Shown here: piece after piece, positions 26,359 to 35,947 of the stretch
Layout: the number at the start of each line of letters is the position of its first letter
Position numbering within the stretch: the first letter of the stretch is position 1
Origin: an uncultured Algibacter sp.
GTDB taxonomy: Bacteria; Bacteroidota; Bacteroidia; Flavobacteriales; Flavobacteriaceae
Assembly: GCF_947487575.1 (NCBI RefSeq)
Contig: NZ_CANKXG010000007.1
Coordinates: 62,001-126,000 of the forward strand
Direction: 5' to 3'
DNA length: 64,000 nt
Made by a program: the position numbers and the translations under genes
The notes under the pieces: model-generated
What the model was told of the DNA's origin: nothing
What the model saw: only the letters and a program-made list of their open reading frames with translations
The model's database searches: none

Positions 26359-26670
26359 TAGCAATATATGCATCAAATAATATGCCATTTATAAAAATTA
26401 AAGTTAGCACTATTTTTTTGATGTTTTAAGCTAAGAAAACATCTTTTTATTCATCTCTAAATTATTTTGGTTTAGTCTCAAGATTTTTTTTTGTAATATA
26501 TATCCTCTTTTTATTTATTTAAAATAAGATTATTGTTATAAATAAAATGATTTTAGTGTGTTTTATCGATTTTTTATTGTGTTATGACGATAATTTATGT
26601 TATACTTGTGTAGCGATTATTTTAAATTGCTAGTCTCTCAATTAAAATTTAATGCCCAAAAATAGTTTAA
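26359..26670 (+). other. Intergenic region upstream of the large T9SS protein
   Basis: 312 AT-rich bases without a gene between divergent units. The only visible signal is TTG at 26577-26579 and TATACTTG at 26601-26608, one mismatch from the -7 consensus and 21 bases apart. This could drive the 26671 gene, with a 60-base leader. Confidence 0.35.
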
Positions 26671-29600
26671 ATGAGACAGTACATACCACCCACCCTTTTT
26701 CAAAAAAACGTTTTTGTATTCTTTATTTTTATAGGATTAAATTATACCTTATTTTCTCAAACGGCCGATTTTAAGGTACAGCATATTCAAGATGAAGTTG
26801 GAAATACTGGTGAAACAAATACGAGTTTTACTGCAGTGAATTCATTAAACAGTGTCGTTGAATTGGCTAATAGTAATAGAAAAACTCATGGTGGGCCTCA
26901 AACACATAGTGGTAATCGCCCTGGAGATGATATGGCAGGAGCTAGACAGCTTACTGCTGCTGGTACTTTAACTTATTACAGGGAATCGAGTTCGGATAGT
27001 AGAGATATGCGTTTTAATACTTCTATATGGGAATATATTGGAGCATCTGGAGGAGATAATGAGTTAATAGTTAGAGGAAGGTATGCCGTTAATTTAAATG
27101 GAAGTACTAATAGTGTAGCGCAAGCGATAGCAGGCGTTATAAACGCAAATAAATGTATACCTTTTGTAACAGGAATAATGAATAGTGCCACATCACAAGA
27201 TGCGGATTCAGCCACAGCTGTAGCTTATTTAGAAGATGCAACGACTTTAAGAGTACAGAAGGGTTCCAATGGAAACAATGTAACAGTATATATTACACTT
27301 GTTGAGTTTACAGGAATTAATTGGACGGTTTTACATGGAGATTCTGGAAATTCAAGTGCAGATTCAGGAACAATTACATTGAATGACGGTGCAGACGGGA
27401 CGGGAACAGCAACAAATGTTTCAGACTGGAGTGAAGCAATAATTTTTAGTCATTTCAGAGCAGATACGGGAGCCAGTGGTGTTAACGATGCTATTTCTGA
27501 TTTATGGCCAGTTACTGATCCTGGATCAAACAATCAAAGTGTAGATTGGACTTTTCATAGCAATCATGATTCTGCAGGAACCAATAGGCATTTTATACAT
27601 GTTCTTACCAATACAGGATTGAATGTTGTGCGCTTTCAAAATACTTCAAGAAATGCTGGGGAAACAGCAATAGATATTACATCCGCCGGTTTAAGCGATA
27701 TACATCAAGCACTTATTGTTGGGTCATCATCTTCAAGTGGAAGAGGTACAGCCTATGGAAGAGGATGGAGAAATTATTATCTAAATTCTACCACAGAGGC
27801 TGTGCATTGGGCGCATAGAAATAATAATACTTTATCTCACGAGATTCAAATTATCGATTTAAGTGGTTTACAAACTACATTTACTGGGCCTGAAATAAAT
27901 GTGAAAGGTAATGGTGTAAATATTCCAGATGGCAATACAGCTATTTCATTAGTGGACGATACTGATTTTGGTCAATTAGTGGTTACAGGAACTGCATCAG
28001 AATCTCATACATTTACCATTCACAATCAAGGTACTAGTGATTTAACATTAGATAGTGCTAGTCCTTATGTAGTAATAACTGGGGCCACCGCTGATTTTAC
28101 ATTAACGGCAAATCCATCAACACCAATAACCTCTGGTGGAAGTACAACGTTTACAATTACTTATGACCCGATTACAGCAGGCTCACATACAGCTACAGTT
28201 TCAATAGCTAATAATGATACAGATGAAAATCCTTATACGTTTCTCATATTCGGTAGGGGAGAGTATTGTGGTGGTGCTGGTGATTTAACTTTTGATACTA
28301 GTGTGACTTATGTGGCTTTCAATACACTTAGTAATGCTGATAATGAAATTCCAAAAGATAATCCTTTTGAAGATTTCACGTCAATGTCCACTAATGTTTA
28401 TAGAAATGCAACTCACAACTTTACAGTTAGAGTAAATACTGATGGTAATAATACCGTCTATACTAATGTTTGGATGGACTGGAACAACGATGGGGATTTT
28501 GATGACCCTGGTGAGGAATATGATATGGGGTCTGCAACTAATGTTTCAGATGGAGCAACCACTAATTCTCCTTTAGCTATTACAATTCCTTCTGATGCAG
28601 AGATTGGTTCAACCGGAATGCGAGTTGGAACAAAGATATCAGCATATCCAACTAGTTGCGAATCTGGTTTTAACGGTGAAGTTGAGGACTATTCAATTAA
28701 TGTGGTTGATTATTTAATTGATTTTGATGGTGTAAATGAGTTTATTGATGTTGGAGATAATCATGATTTAACAAGTTCTTTTTCTTTGGAAGCATGGGTG
28801 TTGCAAGAGTTGGCAGTAGCTCAAGGAACAATAATATCAAATGGAAACATTGATGCAACTTTACAAACAGGATACCATTTGTCAATACAAAGTGGCTATC
28901 CAAATTTAACTTGGTATGATAACTCAAATAATGAGATTATAAACATAACATCACCGTATTTAATTCCTAATAATGAATGGCATCATATTGCCGCAACTTA
29001 TGATGGAGTCGATGCAAAATTATATATTGATGGAATAGAAGTGGTATCTGGAGCAACTGTTACAGCTCCATCAAGTACAGTGCAAAGTTTTAAAATTGGT
29101 GCTGAAACTGTAAACTATGCTACAACCCCTTTACAAGCGAATTTTTTCGATGGAGCAATACAAGAAGTACGTGTTTGGGATGTGTCATTATCTGAAGATC
29201 AAATTAGAGAAATGATGAACCAACATATTGAACAAAACGGTACAAGCATTAAGGGGTCTACAGTACCTTTAGATATTTCAGGAGGTTTGCTATGGAGTAA
29301 TCTATTGGGATATTATCCTTTGGATTCCAATACTGCATTTGATAGCTCAGACTATAGTGTGGATGGGACGCCTATGAATATAAAATTAATACAATCAGTT
29401 TCTGCTCCACTACCTTATGAAACCGATGGAGATAGTGATTGGGATGCTAGTACAACTTGGTTAAATGGTGATGATGTATACATACCAAATTCTATAGGTG
29501 TGGATGCAAGTACCACTATTGATTGGAATATTGTGGAATTAACAAATGATGTAAGTTCTGGGGATAGGGACATTACATTAAATAGTTTAGTAACCATAGC

Positions 29601-31386
29601 AGGAACACTTACCATTGCAAATCCAACCGAATTTTTAGATGAGGCAAATTCAGGTCATAGTTTGACAGTCTCTAATTATTTGGAACTTGATGGAATTATT
29701 GATTTGGTTGGTGAGTCACAGTTGGTACAGACCGAAGGAAGTGTCCTTGATGCCAGTAGTGGCGGTTATATTGAAAGAGATCAGCAAGGGACAGCTAATG
29801 GTTATAACTATAATTATTGGTCTTCGTCAGTAAGTCATCTTGGTGGAGATGTGGATGTTAGAGGGACTGGTATAGCGGCAACAAATGCCAATTATACTAT
29901 AAGCGGAGAAATTAATGACGGCTCATTATCGGCATTTTATCAAGACCTGTTGTTTAGTGATGATGTTGATGGAAGCGGTTCTATACCTCCTCCAGGATTC
30001 GCTAAAACTATAAGTACGGCCTGGCTGTATAAGTTTTATGGTGAGTCAGACAATTATTATGCTTGGAATAAAATTGATGAATCGACACCTATACTCCCAG
30101 GGGAAGGATTTACAATGAAAGGAACTTCAGGTTCCATTCCAATTTCAACAAAACAAAATTATGTATTCACAGGACTACCATTTAATGGAGATATTACATT
30201 GGAATTAGATAATACTTCTCTTGAGATAGCTAGGTTAATTGGAAACCCTTATCCATCGGCTATTGATGCCACCGAGTTTATTTTGGATAATATGAGTATT
30301 GCAGATGGAGGAAATAATACAACCGGAACAATTTTTAACGGAGCATTATATTTTTGGGACCATTTTGGTGAGCAAAATTCACATGTATTAAAAGACTATG
30401 TGGGTGGCTACTCAACACGTAATTTGATAGGTGGTGCTATCGCAATTTCAAATGATTCTAGAATTGATGATAATATGGCAGCAGGAACAAAAATTCCTGG
30501 ACAATACATTCCAGTGAATCAAGGTTTCTTCGTGTCTACCGCTTTAGATGGTTTTGATAATGATAATGGAATGCCAATAGCAACAGTAGATGGTGGGGAT
30601 ATTGTTTTTAAAAATAGTCAACGTGTTTTTGCAAGAGAAGATGGTTCAGCTTCAATATTTGTAAGACCATCAAATGCAAAAAAAGAAAGTACTACGTCTA
30701 ATAATGAAGATAATACACCTAAAATTAAATTAAAGTATATCTCTCCAAAAGGTTATCATAGACAAATAGTTTTAGGTGCAAATGAAAATGCATCAGAAAG
30801 TTTTGATATTGGCTATGATGCTTTTATGATAGATGTGGGTGAAGAGGACATGTATTGGTATTTTGCTAATAGTAAATTTGTAATTCAAGGTGTTAATAAG
30901 TTTGAAGATACTCAAGAATTTCCATTAGGATTGATAGTTAAGGAAGCTGGAATTATAAAAATAAATTTGGATGAACTGGAAAACATAAATAAAAATATGG
31001 CAGTTTATATTAGAGATTATGTAACAAACGAAACATATAATATTAAAAATAATTCTTTTGAGTTGTTTTTAGAGCCTGGTAATTATAATGATAGATTTGC
31101 ATTAGTTTTTAACAGTGCGTCACTCGATGTAGAAGAAAATAACGGGCCAATAGCCGATATTCGGGTGTATTATATTAAGGAATCATCACAATTAAAAATA
31201 ACAAATAAAAAGAATATTCATTTATCGAGTATAGATTTGTATAATATTTTAGGTCAAAACATAACTTCTATAAAGTTAAATTCAACTAAAGATGAATCTA
31301 TTAAACTAAATGTTTCAGCTGGCGCTTATATTGTTAAAATCAAAACAGAGAAAGGGAATCTAAGTAAAAAAATAATTACTGAATAG
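26671..31386 (+). CDS. Large secreted multidomain protein with T9SS sorting tail
   Basis: A 1571-residue exported protein. The signal peptide covers about 1-30 (ending TLFSQ). A beta-rich N-terminal region (30-400) is followed by an Ig-like choice-of-anchor/ASH-type domain (about 405-530, VVTGTASESHTFTIHNQG), a GEVED domain (about 540-680, ending GEVEDYS), and a LamG/concanavalin-like domain (about 683-840, with LDIDG-type and NEWHHIAATYDG motifs). A long repeat-rich region typical of flavobacterial surface proteins follows. The C-terminal 85 residues (about 1487-1571) are a type A T9SS sorting domain (LYNILGQ, YIVKIKTEKG). The mature protein should be released or anchored at the cell surface. 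LamG and GEVED suggest carbohydrate or matrix binding; no catalytic domain was seen. Confidence 0.9.
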   Translation: MRQYIPPTLFQKNVFVFFIFIGLNYTLFSQTADFKVQHIQDEVGNTGETNTSFTAVNSLNSVVELANSNRKTHGGPQTHSGNRPGDDMAGARQLTAAGTLTYYRESSSDSRDMRFNTSIWEYIGASGGDNELIVRGRYAVNLNGSTNSVAQAIAGVINANKCIPFVTGIMNSATSQDADSATAVAYLEDATTLRVQKGSNGNNVTVYITLVEFTGINWTVLHGDSGNSSADSGTITLNDGADGTGTATNVSDWSEAIIFSHFRADTGASGVNDAISDLWPVTDPGSNNQSVDWTFHSNHDSAGTNRHFIHVLTNTGLNVVRFQNTSRNAGETAIDITSAGLSDIHQALIVGSSSSSGRGTAYGRGWRNYYLNSTTEAVHWAHRNNNTLSHEIQIIDLSGLQTTFTGPEINVKGNGVNIPDGNTAISLVDDTDFGQLVVTGTASESHTFTIHNQGTSDLTLDSASPYVVITGATADFTLTANPSTPITSGGSTTFTITYDPITAGSHTATVSIANNDTDENPYTFLIFGRGEYCGGAGDLTFDTSVTYVAFNTLSNADNEIPKDNPFEDFTSMSTNVYRNATHNFTVRVNTDGNNTVYTNVWMDWNNDGDFDDPGEEYDMGSATNVSDGATTNSPLAITIPSDAEIGSTGMRVGTKISAYPTSCESGFNGEVEDYSINVVDYLIDFDGVNEFIDVGDNHDLTSSFSLEAWVLQELAVAQGTIISNGNIDATLQTGYHLSIQSGYPNLTWYDNSNNEIINITSPYLIPNNEWHHIAATYDGVDAKLYIDGIEVVSGATVTAPSSTVQSFKIGAETVNYATTPLQANFFDGAIQEVRVWDVSLSEDQIREMMNQHIEQNGTSIKGSTVPLDISGGLLWSNLLGYYPLDSNTAFDSSDYSVDGTPMNIKLIQSVSAPLPYETDGDSDWDASTTWLNGDDVYIPNSIGVDASTTIDWNIVELTNDVSSGDRDITLNSLVTIAGTLTIANPTEFLDEANSGHSLTVSNYLELDGIIDLVGESQLVQTEGSVLDASSGGYIERDQQGTANGYNYNYWSSSVSHLGGDVDVRGTGIAATNANYTISGEINDGSLSAFYQDLLFSDDVDGSGSIPPPGFAKTISTAWLYKFYGESDNYYAWNKIDESTPILPGEGFTMKGTSGSIPISTKQNYVFTGLPFNGDITLELDNTSLEIARLIGNPYPSAIDATEFILDNMSIADGGNNTTGTIFNGALYFWDHFGEQNSHVLKDYVGGYSTRNLIGGAIAISNDSRIDDNMAAGTKIPGQYIPVNQGFFVSTALDGFDNDNGMPIATVDGGDIVFKNSQRVFAREDGSASIFVRPSNAKKESTTSNNEDNTPKIKLKYISPKGYHRQIVLGANENASESFDIGYDAFMIDVGEEDMYWYFANSKFVIQGVNKFEDTQEFPLGLIVKEAGIIKINLDELENINKNMAVYIRDYVTNETYNIKNNSFELFLEPGNYNDRFALVFNSASLDVEENNGPIADIRVYYIKESSQLKITNKKNIHLSSIDLYNILGQNITSIKLNSTKDESIKLNVSAGAYIVKIKTEKGNLSKKIITE

Positions 31387-31426
31387 TTGTTTTTAGTTTA
31401 GCCAAATTAGGTCTAAGTGTCAGTGA

Positions 31427-32674
31427 TTACCAAGTTTTATTAAGTAAGCCAATCCTTTTTTTTGTTAAATATTGTTTTTCAAGCGTATTTGTAACCGTAT
31501 CTAAGGCCAAATCAATGTATTTAATGGCTTTGTTTATTTCGTTAATGTTTGCATAATAATCTGATTTGGTGGCATAAAATAAATAGGCACGCTGTTCAAA
31601 ATCTTTAGGTTTTATATTTCTTAAATGATTTTTTGCAAGGTCGTAATCTTTCTTTTGCATGCACACTACAGCCATGGTTAAAACATGAATTGGGCTGGGT
31701 TGTATTATGTTTAAGCATTGATACCAATAGTGAATTTTTTCCCAGTTTGTATCTTCAAATCGAGAAACACGTAAATGTTCGGCAGCAATGGCGGCTTCAT
31801 AGTGATAGCAAGAAAACTCAGAGTATTCAACAGCTTTATTCATCATGGTGTTTCCTAATTTGATTAATGGAAAATACCACTTGCTTCTATCTTGAGTTTT
31901 TAAATCCAGAAGTTCATTTGCAGAATTGGTTTTAGTTTCTAATCGTGATGCATGAAAGCACATTAGGGCACACAACGCATAAACATCAGGTGTTCTGGTA
32001 AGCTTGTTTTTTAAGAGCATTTGAGTTAATCTAATGGCTTCGCCACACAGCTCTTTTCTAACTAATTTTTCTTTTTTGTTGGAATGAAAACCTTCATTAA
32101 AAATAAGGTATAACACTTCCATAACACTTTCTAAGCGAATTTTAAGTGATTTCCCTTGAGGAATTTTAAATTTAATATCTGAATTCTGAATTGCTTTTCT
32201 AGCTCGAAACAAACGTTTTTTTACAGTCTCATCTTTGGTAAGTAACGCCGATGCTATTTCTTTTATGTTAAACCCCGAAACCGTTTTTAAAGCAAACGAA
32301 ATTCTGTCTCTTGGGTCTAGTTTTGGGTGGCATGCTGTAAAAATCATACGCAGTTGGGCATCCTCAATTTCCGTGTCTAAAAACAAATCGTTTATGGCAA
32401 TACTATCTGTGCCTTGATTAATGTTTGGTAGGTAATTTTGCTCGGTTTTTAATTTTCTAAAAATATCAATAACTCTATTTTTGGCAGCTTTAATTAACCA
32501 AGCTTCTGGATTTTCAGGTTGTTTGTTTCTCCAACTTAAACTTGCTTTTATAAAAGTGTCTTGTACCGCATCTTCTATGATATTAAGATACTTTAACCCG
32601 AAAATTCGAGTTAAAACAGAAACCATCTTTCCGCTATGGTGGCGAAAAAGATGGTCTATAAGTTTAGTTTCCAT
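31427..32674 (-). CDS. ECF42-type RNA polymerase sigma factor with C-terminal extension
   Basis: A 415-residue sigma factor. Region 2 is at about 10-75 (IEDAVQDTFIKASLSWRNKQPENPEAWLIKAAKNRVID) and region 4 at about 105-160 (GFNIKEIASALLTKDETVKKRLFRARKAI). A long helical, TPR-like extension (about 180-415) replaces a separate anti-sigma factor in this group. ECF42 factors are typically encoded with DGPF/YCII-domain proteins; here the DGPF gene is directly upstream and its stop shares a base with this start (TAATG). Targets are usually the DGPF genes themselves. The stress sensed is unknown. Confidence 0.92.
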   Translation of the reverse strand: METKLIDHLFRHHSGKMVSVLTRIFGLKYLNIIEDAVQDTFIKASLSWRNKQPENPEAWLIKAAKNRVIDIFRKLKTEQNYLPNINQGTDSIAINDLFLDTEIEDAQLRMIFTACHPKLDPRDRISFALKTVSGFNIKEIASALLTKDETVKKRLFRARKAIQNSDIKFKIPQGKSLKIRLESVMEVLYLIFNEGFHSNKKEKLVRKELCGEAIRLTQMLLKNKLTRTPDVYALCALMCFHASRLETKTNSANELLDLKTQDRSKWYFPLIKLGNTMMNKAVEYSEFSCYHYEAAIAAEHLRVSRFEDTNWEKIHYWYQCLNIIQPSPIHVLTMAVVCMQKKDYDLAKNHLRNIKPKDFEQRAYLFYATKSDYYANINEINKAIKYIDLALDTVTNTLEKQYLTKKRIGLLNKTW

Positions 32675-33021
32675 TAGCGGTCAAATACCATGATTTCACG
32701 AATTTCTACAGTGCCATCCAAATCGTAGTCTGGATAATCTTCTGCAATTATAACAACGTCATCAAAGTTTTTGGCCTGTACGGTGTAATAACCTCCAACT
32801 ATTTCCTTTACTTCAGCCGAAGTTAAATCAGTAACCGTTCTGTTTTTGCCAACCACCCTTCTTATCTGTGGTGTTAAAGCTTCTCCTCCTTTTAAAATGC
32901 CTTGTTCTTGCATTTTGTTGCCCCAAGCAAACCATTTTTCCATTCTGGTTTGTAATTCTTCAGGGGATAATCCTAAATCAGTGTAATCGGCTCCGGTAAA
33001 AATCATCATAAATTCTTTCAT
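32674..33021 (-). CDS. DGPF/YCII-domain protein
   Basis: A 115-residue dimeric ferredoxin-like protein of the YCII/DGPF family (MKEFMMIFTGADY, LKGGEALTP, GGYYTVQAKNFDDVVIIAEDYPDYDLDGTVEIREIMVFD). These proteins have no settled function, but they are the regular companions of ECF42 sigma factors. The stop codon overlaps the sigma start by one base, so translation is coupled. Confidence 0.92.
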   Translation of the reverse strand: MKEFMMIFTGADYTDLGLSPEELQTRMEKWFAWGNKMQEQGILKGGEALTPQIRRVVGKNRTVTDLTSAEVKEIVGGYYTVQAKNFDDVVIIAEDYPDYDLDGTVEIREIMVFDR

Positions 33022-33345
33022 AATTATATATTTTAAAGTTTATACCTGTAAGACGTTTGCCAAAATATAAAAGGGGACAGGTTTTTCAAATTTAATTTAT
33101 TTTTATTTAGGTGTTACTTCAATAATGGGTGCTGCTTCAATCTTTAGCGCGAAAAAAGGAAATGATTAAAAACGCTTTAATTATTCGGGAAGTTCGTTTA
33201 ACGTTGTTAAGTATGATTTAGTTGCATGGTTAAGTAACTAATTTAGTAAACAAAAACAAACGCGATAAAATTCCGAGGGAATTTTTCAAATAAGTACTTG
33301 CCTAAGCAATGAATTATACACATCTTAAGTTTGTAATCACTAAAT
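33022..33345. other. Intergenic region with inverted-repeat motifs
   Basis: 324 bases without a gene. It contains TTCGTTTAAC (33193-33202), which recurs inverted at 34052-34061 on the other side of the next gene. A perfect hairpin AAAATTCC-gag-GGAATTTT lies near 33267-33285 and a short TTGC-ctaa-GCAA hairpin near 33298-33310. The right half looks like a conserved non-coding sequence of the kind that borders cassette-like genes in Bacteroidota, but that is from memory of sequence style, not a match I could run. Confidence 0.4.
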
Positions 33346-33984
33346 TTAATCTTTTGGCCTTGATGGTGGACTAAAATAGTTTTCATCAATTAAAAGTATT
33401 TTCAAATCCCTTTTGTTTGTAATTCGATAATAAGTTTCTGTAAGTTGATTTAAGATGTTAGGCAGATTATTAAATTCATTTTTATCATCATACTGAATAC
33501 ATATCGTTAGCTTTTCTGAGCTTTCACTTAAGTCTAAATTTTTCCCATTATTTTCAATATCTTTTTTTAAAACATTCTCTAAATTATCTAAAGAAATACC
33601 AGATTCATTGTTTTTACTAATCTTATTATTATAGATTCCAATTGCATTTTTAAGTTTGATAAATCTAATAGAATCTTCTTTCAGACAAGTGTTTCTGAAA
33701 TAAATGGTTTTAATTTTACCGTCTGTTGTTGAAGTTATTTTCGGTATACTATCATTACAGATTATTTTTTCAATTCGATTAATTAGGTCAATCCAGTTTT
33801 CGAAATTATTAACGTTTAATTCAACGCCTAGACTATCATTTTGTCTATTCCACTTTCCAAATTCCATTTGAACCAAGGTCGTTTCTTTTTGTGTTGACTC
33901 TTTTTCTTTTTTGTCAGTGTTTCGACACCCGATTATTGTTAAAATTAGTATAACAGAAAAAGATACTTTAATTTTATTTACCAT
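33346..33984 (-). CDS. Hypothetical lipoprotein
   Basis: A 212-residue protein from the ATG at 33984 (the frame is open 11 codons further, into the palindrome upstream). The signal peptide MVNKIKVSFSVILILTIIGC carries a lipobox with Cys20, so it is a predicted lipoprotein. The mature part is polar, with short strands and two cysteines, and shows no family I recognise. It is flanked on both sides by inverted-repeat sequence (33193-33202 and 33985-34061), which suggests a mobile or recently acquired gene. Confidence 0.7.
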   Translation of the reverse strand: MVNKIKVSFSVILILTIIGCRNTDKKEKESTQKETTLVQMEFGKWNRQNDSLGVELNVNNFENWIDLINRIEKIICNDSIPKITSTTDGKIKTIYFRNTCLKEDSIRFIKLKNAIGIYNNKISKNNESGISLDNLENVLKKDIENNGKNLDLSESSEKLTICIQYDDKNEFNNLPNILNQLTETYYRITNKRDLKILLIDENYFSPPSRPKD

Positions 33985-34061
33985 TTCGTTTAGCTTGTAT
34001 GTACCACAATGTTCCACTGATAAAAAATCGTTTCAATGTTTTTTATCAAGTGTTAAACGAA
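33985..34061. repeat. Imperfect palindrome abutting the lipoprotein start codon
   Basis: The ends are TTCGTTTAGC-TTG and CAAgt-GTTAAACGAA, imperfect inverted repeats. The interior holds a second stem GATAAAAAA / TTTTTTATC. The total is 77 bases and it begins one base before the start codon of the gene at 33984. The arms GTTTAGC and GTTAAAC resemble integron attC core sites (RYYYAAC/GTTRRRY), with one mismatch in the first. Confidence 0.5.
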
Positions 34062-34104
34062 GTTAGCTAATTTTTCTTACAAAGCAAAGTGTGTGTTTCA
34101 TAAA

Positions 34105-34138
34105 AAAAGAGACTGTCTAAATTTAGACAGCCTCTTTT
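34105..34138 (-). terminator. Terminator of pruA
   Basis: Stem AAAAGAGaCTGTCTAAA paired with TTTAGACAGcCTCTTTT, starting 30 bases beyond the pruA stop on the minus strand and followed by a T-run. Confidence 0.85.
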
Positions 34139-34167
34139 ATAAATCTATAGTTTCTCGTTTAAGAGAT

Positions 34168-35796
34168 TTATTCTCCCAAAAATGGATATCTATAATCCGT
34201 TGGTGTAACAAAAGTTTCTTTAATCATTCTAGGCGATACCCAACGTAATAAGTTTTGAGCACTACCTGCTTTATCGTTTGTTCCTGATGCCCTTGCTCCT
34301 CCAAATGGTTGTTGTCCTACAACAGCTCCTGTTGGTTTGTCATTAATATAGAAATTTCCAGCAGCGTTTTGTAAGGCCTCCGTAGCTTGTGTAACGGCAT
34401 ATCTGTCTTTTGATATAATGGCACCTGTTAAAGCATATTCGCTAGTTTCATCAACAAGTTTTAAAGTTTCCGCGTAAGCGTCATCTTCATAAACATAAAT
34501 AGTAATTACAGGGCCAAAAAGCTCTGTACGCATGGTGGTGTATTTTGGGTCTTTGGCAAGAATTACAGTAGGTTCAATAAAATACCCTTTACTTTTATCG
34601 TAATTACCACCGGCAATAATGTTTGCATCAGTATCCGCTTTTGCGCCATCAATAAATTTAGCTAATTTATCAAAAGAACCTTCATGTATAACAGCAGTAA
34701 TAAAATTACTCATATCTTCAGGAGAACCCATTTTTAGTGACTTAACATCTTTCAAAACAAATTTCTTTACATCACTCCATAAGCTTTTTGGAATATAAGC
34801 CCTTGATGCTGCACTACATTTTTGTCCTTGAAATTCGAAAGCGCCACGAACTATTGCTGTAGCCACTTGTTTTGCATTAGCTGATTTGTGAGCAACAATA
34901 AAATCTTTTCCGCCAGTTTCTCCAACAATTCTTGGGTAAGTTTTATAATTGTGGATGTTGTTTCCAATTTGCTTCCAAAGTTCTTTAAATATGAACGTAG
35001 AACCCGTAAAGTGTAAACCAGAAAAATCTGGACTAGCCATTACTGTATTTGTAATCATCACTGGGTCACCAAACACAACATTAATTACACCAGGAGGCAC
35101 GCCAGCTTCTTCAAATACATCCATAATTACTTTTGCAGAATATACTTGGCTATCACTAGGTTTCCAAACTACAACATTACCCATTAAAGCCATGCATGCT
35201 GGTAAATTTCCAGCAATGGCAGTAAAGTTAAAAGGTGTTACGGCATAAGTAAAACCTTCTAACGGACGGTATTCTATTCTATTCCAAGCATCATTTGTGC
35301 TTTCTGGTTGTTCCATGTAAATGTCGGTCATAAACTGAACATTAAAACGTAAAAAATCTATAAACTCACAAGCAGCATCAATTTCTGCTTGGTGGATGGT
35401 TTTAGATTGCGCAATCATAGTAGCAGCGTTTATTTTAGCTCTATATGGGCCAGCAATAAGTTCGGCTGCTTTTAAAAAGATACCTGCACGTTGTTCCCAT
35501 GGTATTTGAGACCATGTTTTTCTAGCTTCTAAAGCGGTAGAAATAGCATCTTCAACATGCGATTGTTCAGCTAAATGATATGTTCCAACAATGTGTTGGT
35601 GGTTATGCGGTGGAGACATGGTTCTGGTGTTTCCAGTTTTTACATCCTCACCATTAATATATAAAGGAACATCAGTTTTGCTATTAAACATAGCTCTATA
35701 AGTCTTTAAAACTGCATCGCGTTCTGGTGATCCAGGAGCATAAGATTTTACAGGTTCATTAACCGCAACTGGCACATTAAAAAAGCCTTTTCCCAT
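34168..35796 (-). CDS. pruA: Delta-1-pyrroline-5-carboxylate dehydrogenase
   Basis: Oxidises pyrroline-5-carboxylate (as glutamate semialdehyde) to glutamate with NAD+, the second step of proline catabolism. The 542 residues match the stand-alone PruA of Bacteroidota. The aldehyde dehydrogenase active site is intact: Glu293 in VGETGGKDF and nucleophile Cys327 in FQGQKCSAASRAY. The NAD motif is AVTPFNFTAIAGNLP and the C-terminal signature is GQQPFGGARASGTNDKAG. No putA/proline dehydrogenase is adjacent. It has its own terminator and a -7-type box upstream. Confidence 0.96.
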   Translation of the reverse strand: MGKGFFNVPVAVNEPVKSYAPGSPERDAVLKTYRAMFNSKTDVPLYINGEDVKTGNTRTMSPPHNHQHIVGTYHLAEQSHVEDAISTALEARKTWSQIPWEQRAGIFLKAAELIAGPYRAKINAATMIAQSKTIHQAEIDAACEFIDFLRFNVQFMTDIYMEQPESTNDAWNRIEYRPLEGFTYAVTPFNFTAIAGNLPACMALMGNVVVWKPSDSQVYSAKVIMDVFEEAGVPPGVINVVFGDPVMITNTVMASPDFSGLHFTGSTFIFKELWKQIGNNIHNYKTYPRIVGETGGKDFIVAHKSANAKQVATAIVRGAFEFQGQKCSAASRAYIPKSLWSDVKKFVLKDVKSLKMGSPEDMSNFITAVIHEGSFDKLAKFIDGAKADTDANIIAGGNYDKSKGYFIEPTVILAKDPKYTTMRTELFGPVITIYVYEDDAYAETLKLVDETSEYALTGAIISKDRYAVTQATEALQNAAGNFYINDKPTGAVVGQQPFGGARASGTNDKAGSAQNLLRWVSPRMIKETFVTPTDYRYPFLGE

Positions 35797-35838
35797 AATA
35801 TTTGATTTTTTGTTATTGAATTTTCAGTAAATGTGCTA

Positions 35839-35846
35839 CAAATTTA
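35839..35846 (-). promoter_or_regulatory. Candidate pruA promoter (-7 box)
   Basis: TAAATTTG on the minus strand, an exact TAnnTTTG match 42 bases upstream of the pruA start; no clear -33 element. Confidence 0.4.
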
Positions 35847-35947
35847 CGAATTATTAAATGATAATTTAAATTTTACAGTTCTTAAAAGCGCGTTAAATTT
35901 TATTTATTTTTTGTAAGTTGCCAAAGCGTTTTAAGACTACGTTTTGT

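Noticed and set aside
33193-34061. Integron gene cassette
   Set aside because: The two outer sites are in inverted, not direct, orientation and no integrase is in the window, so I report only attC-like palindromes and not a cassette.
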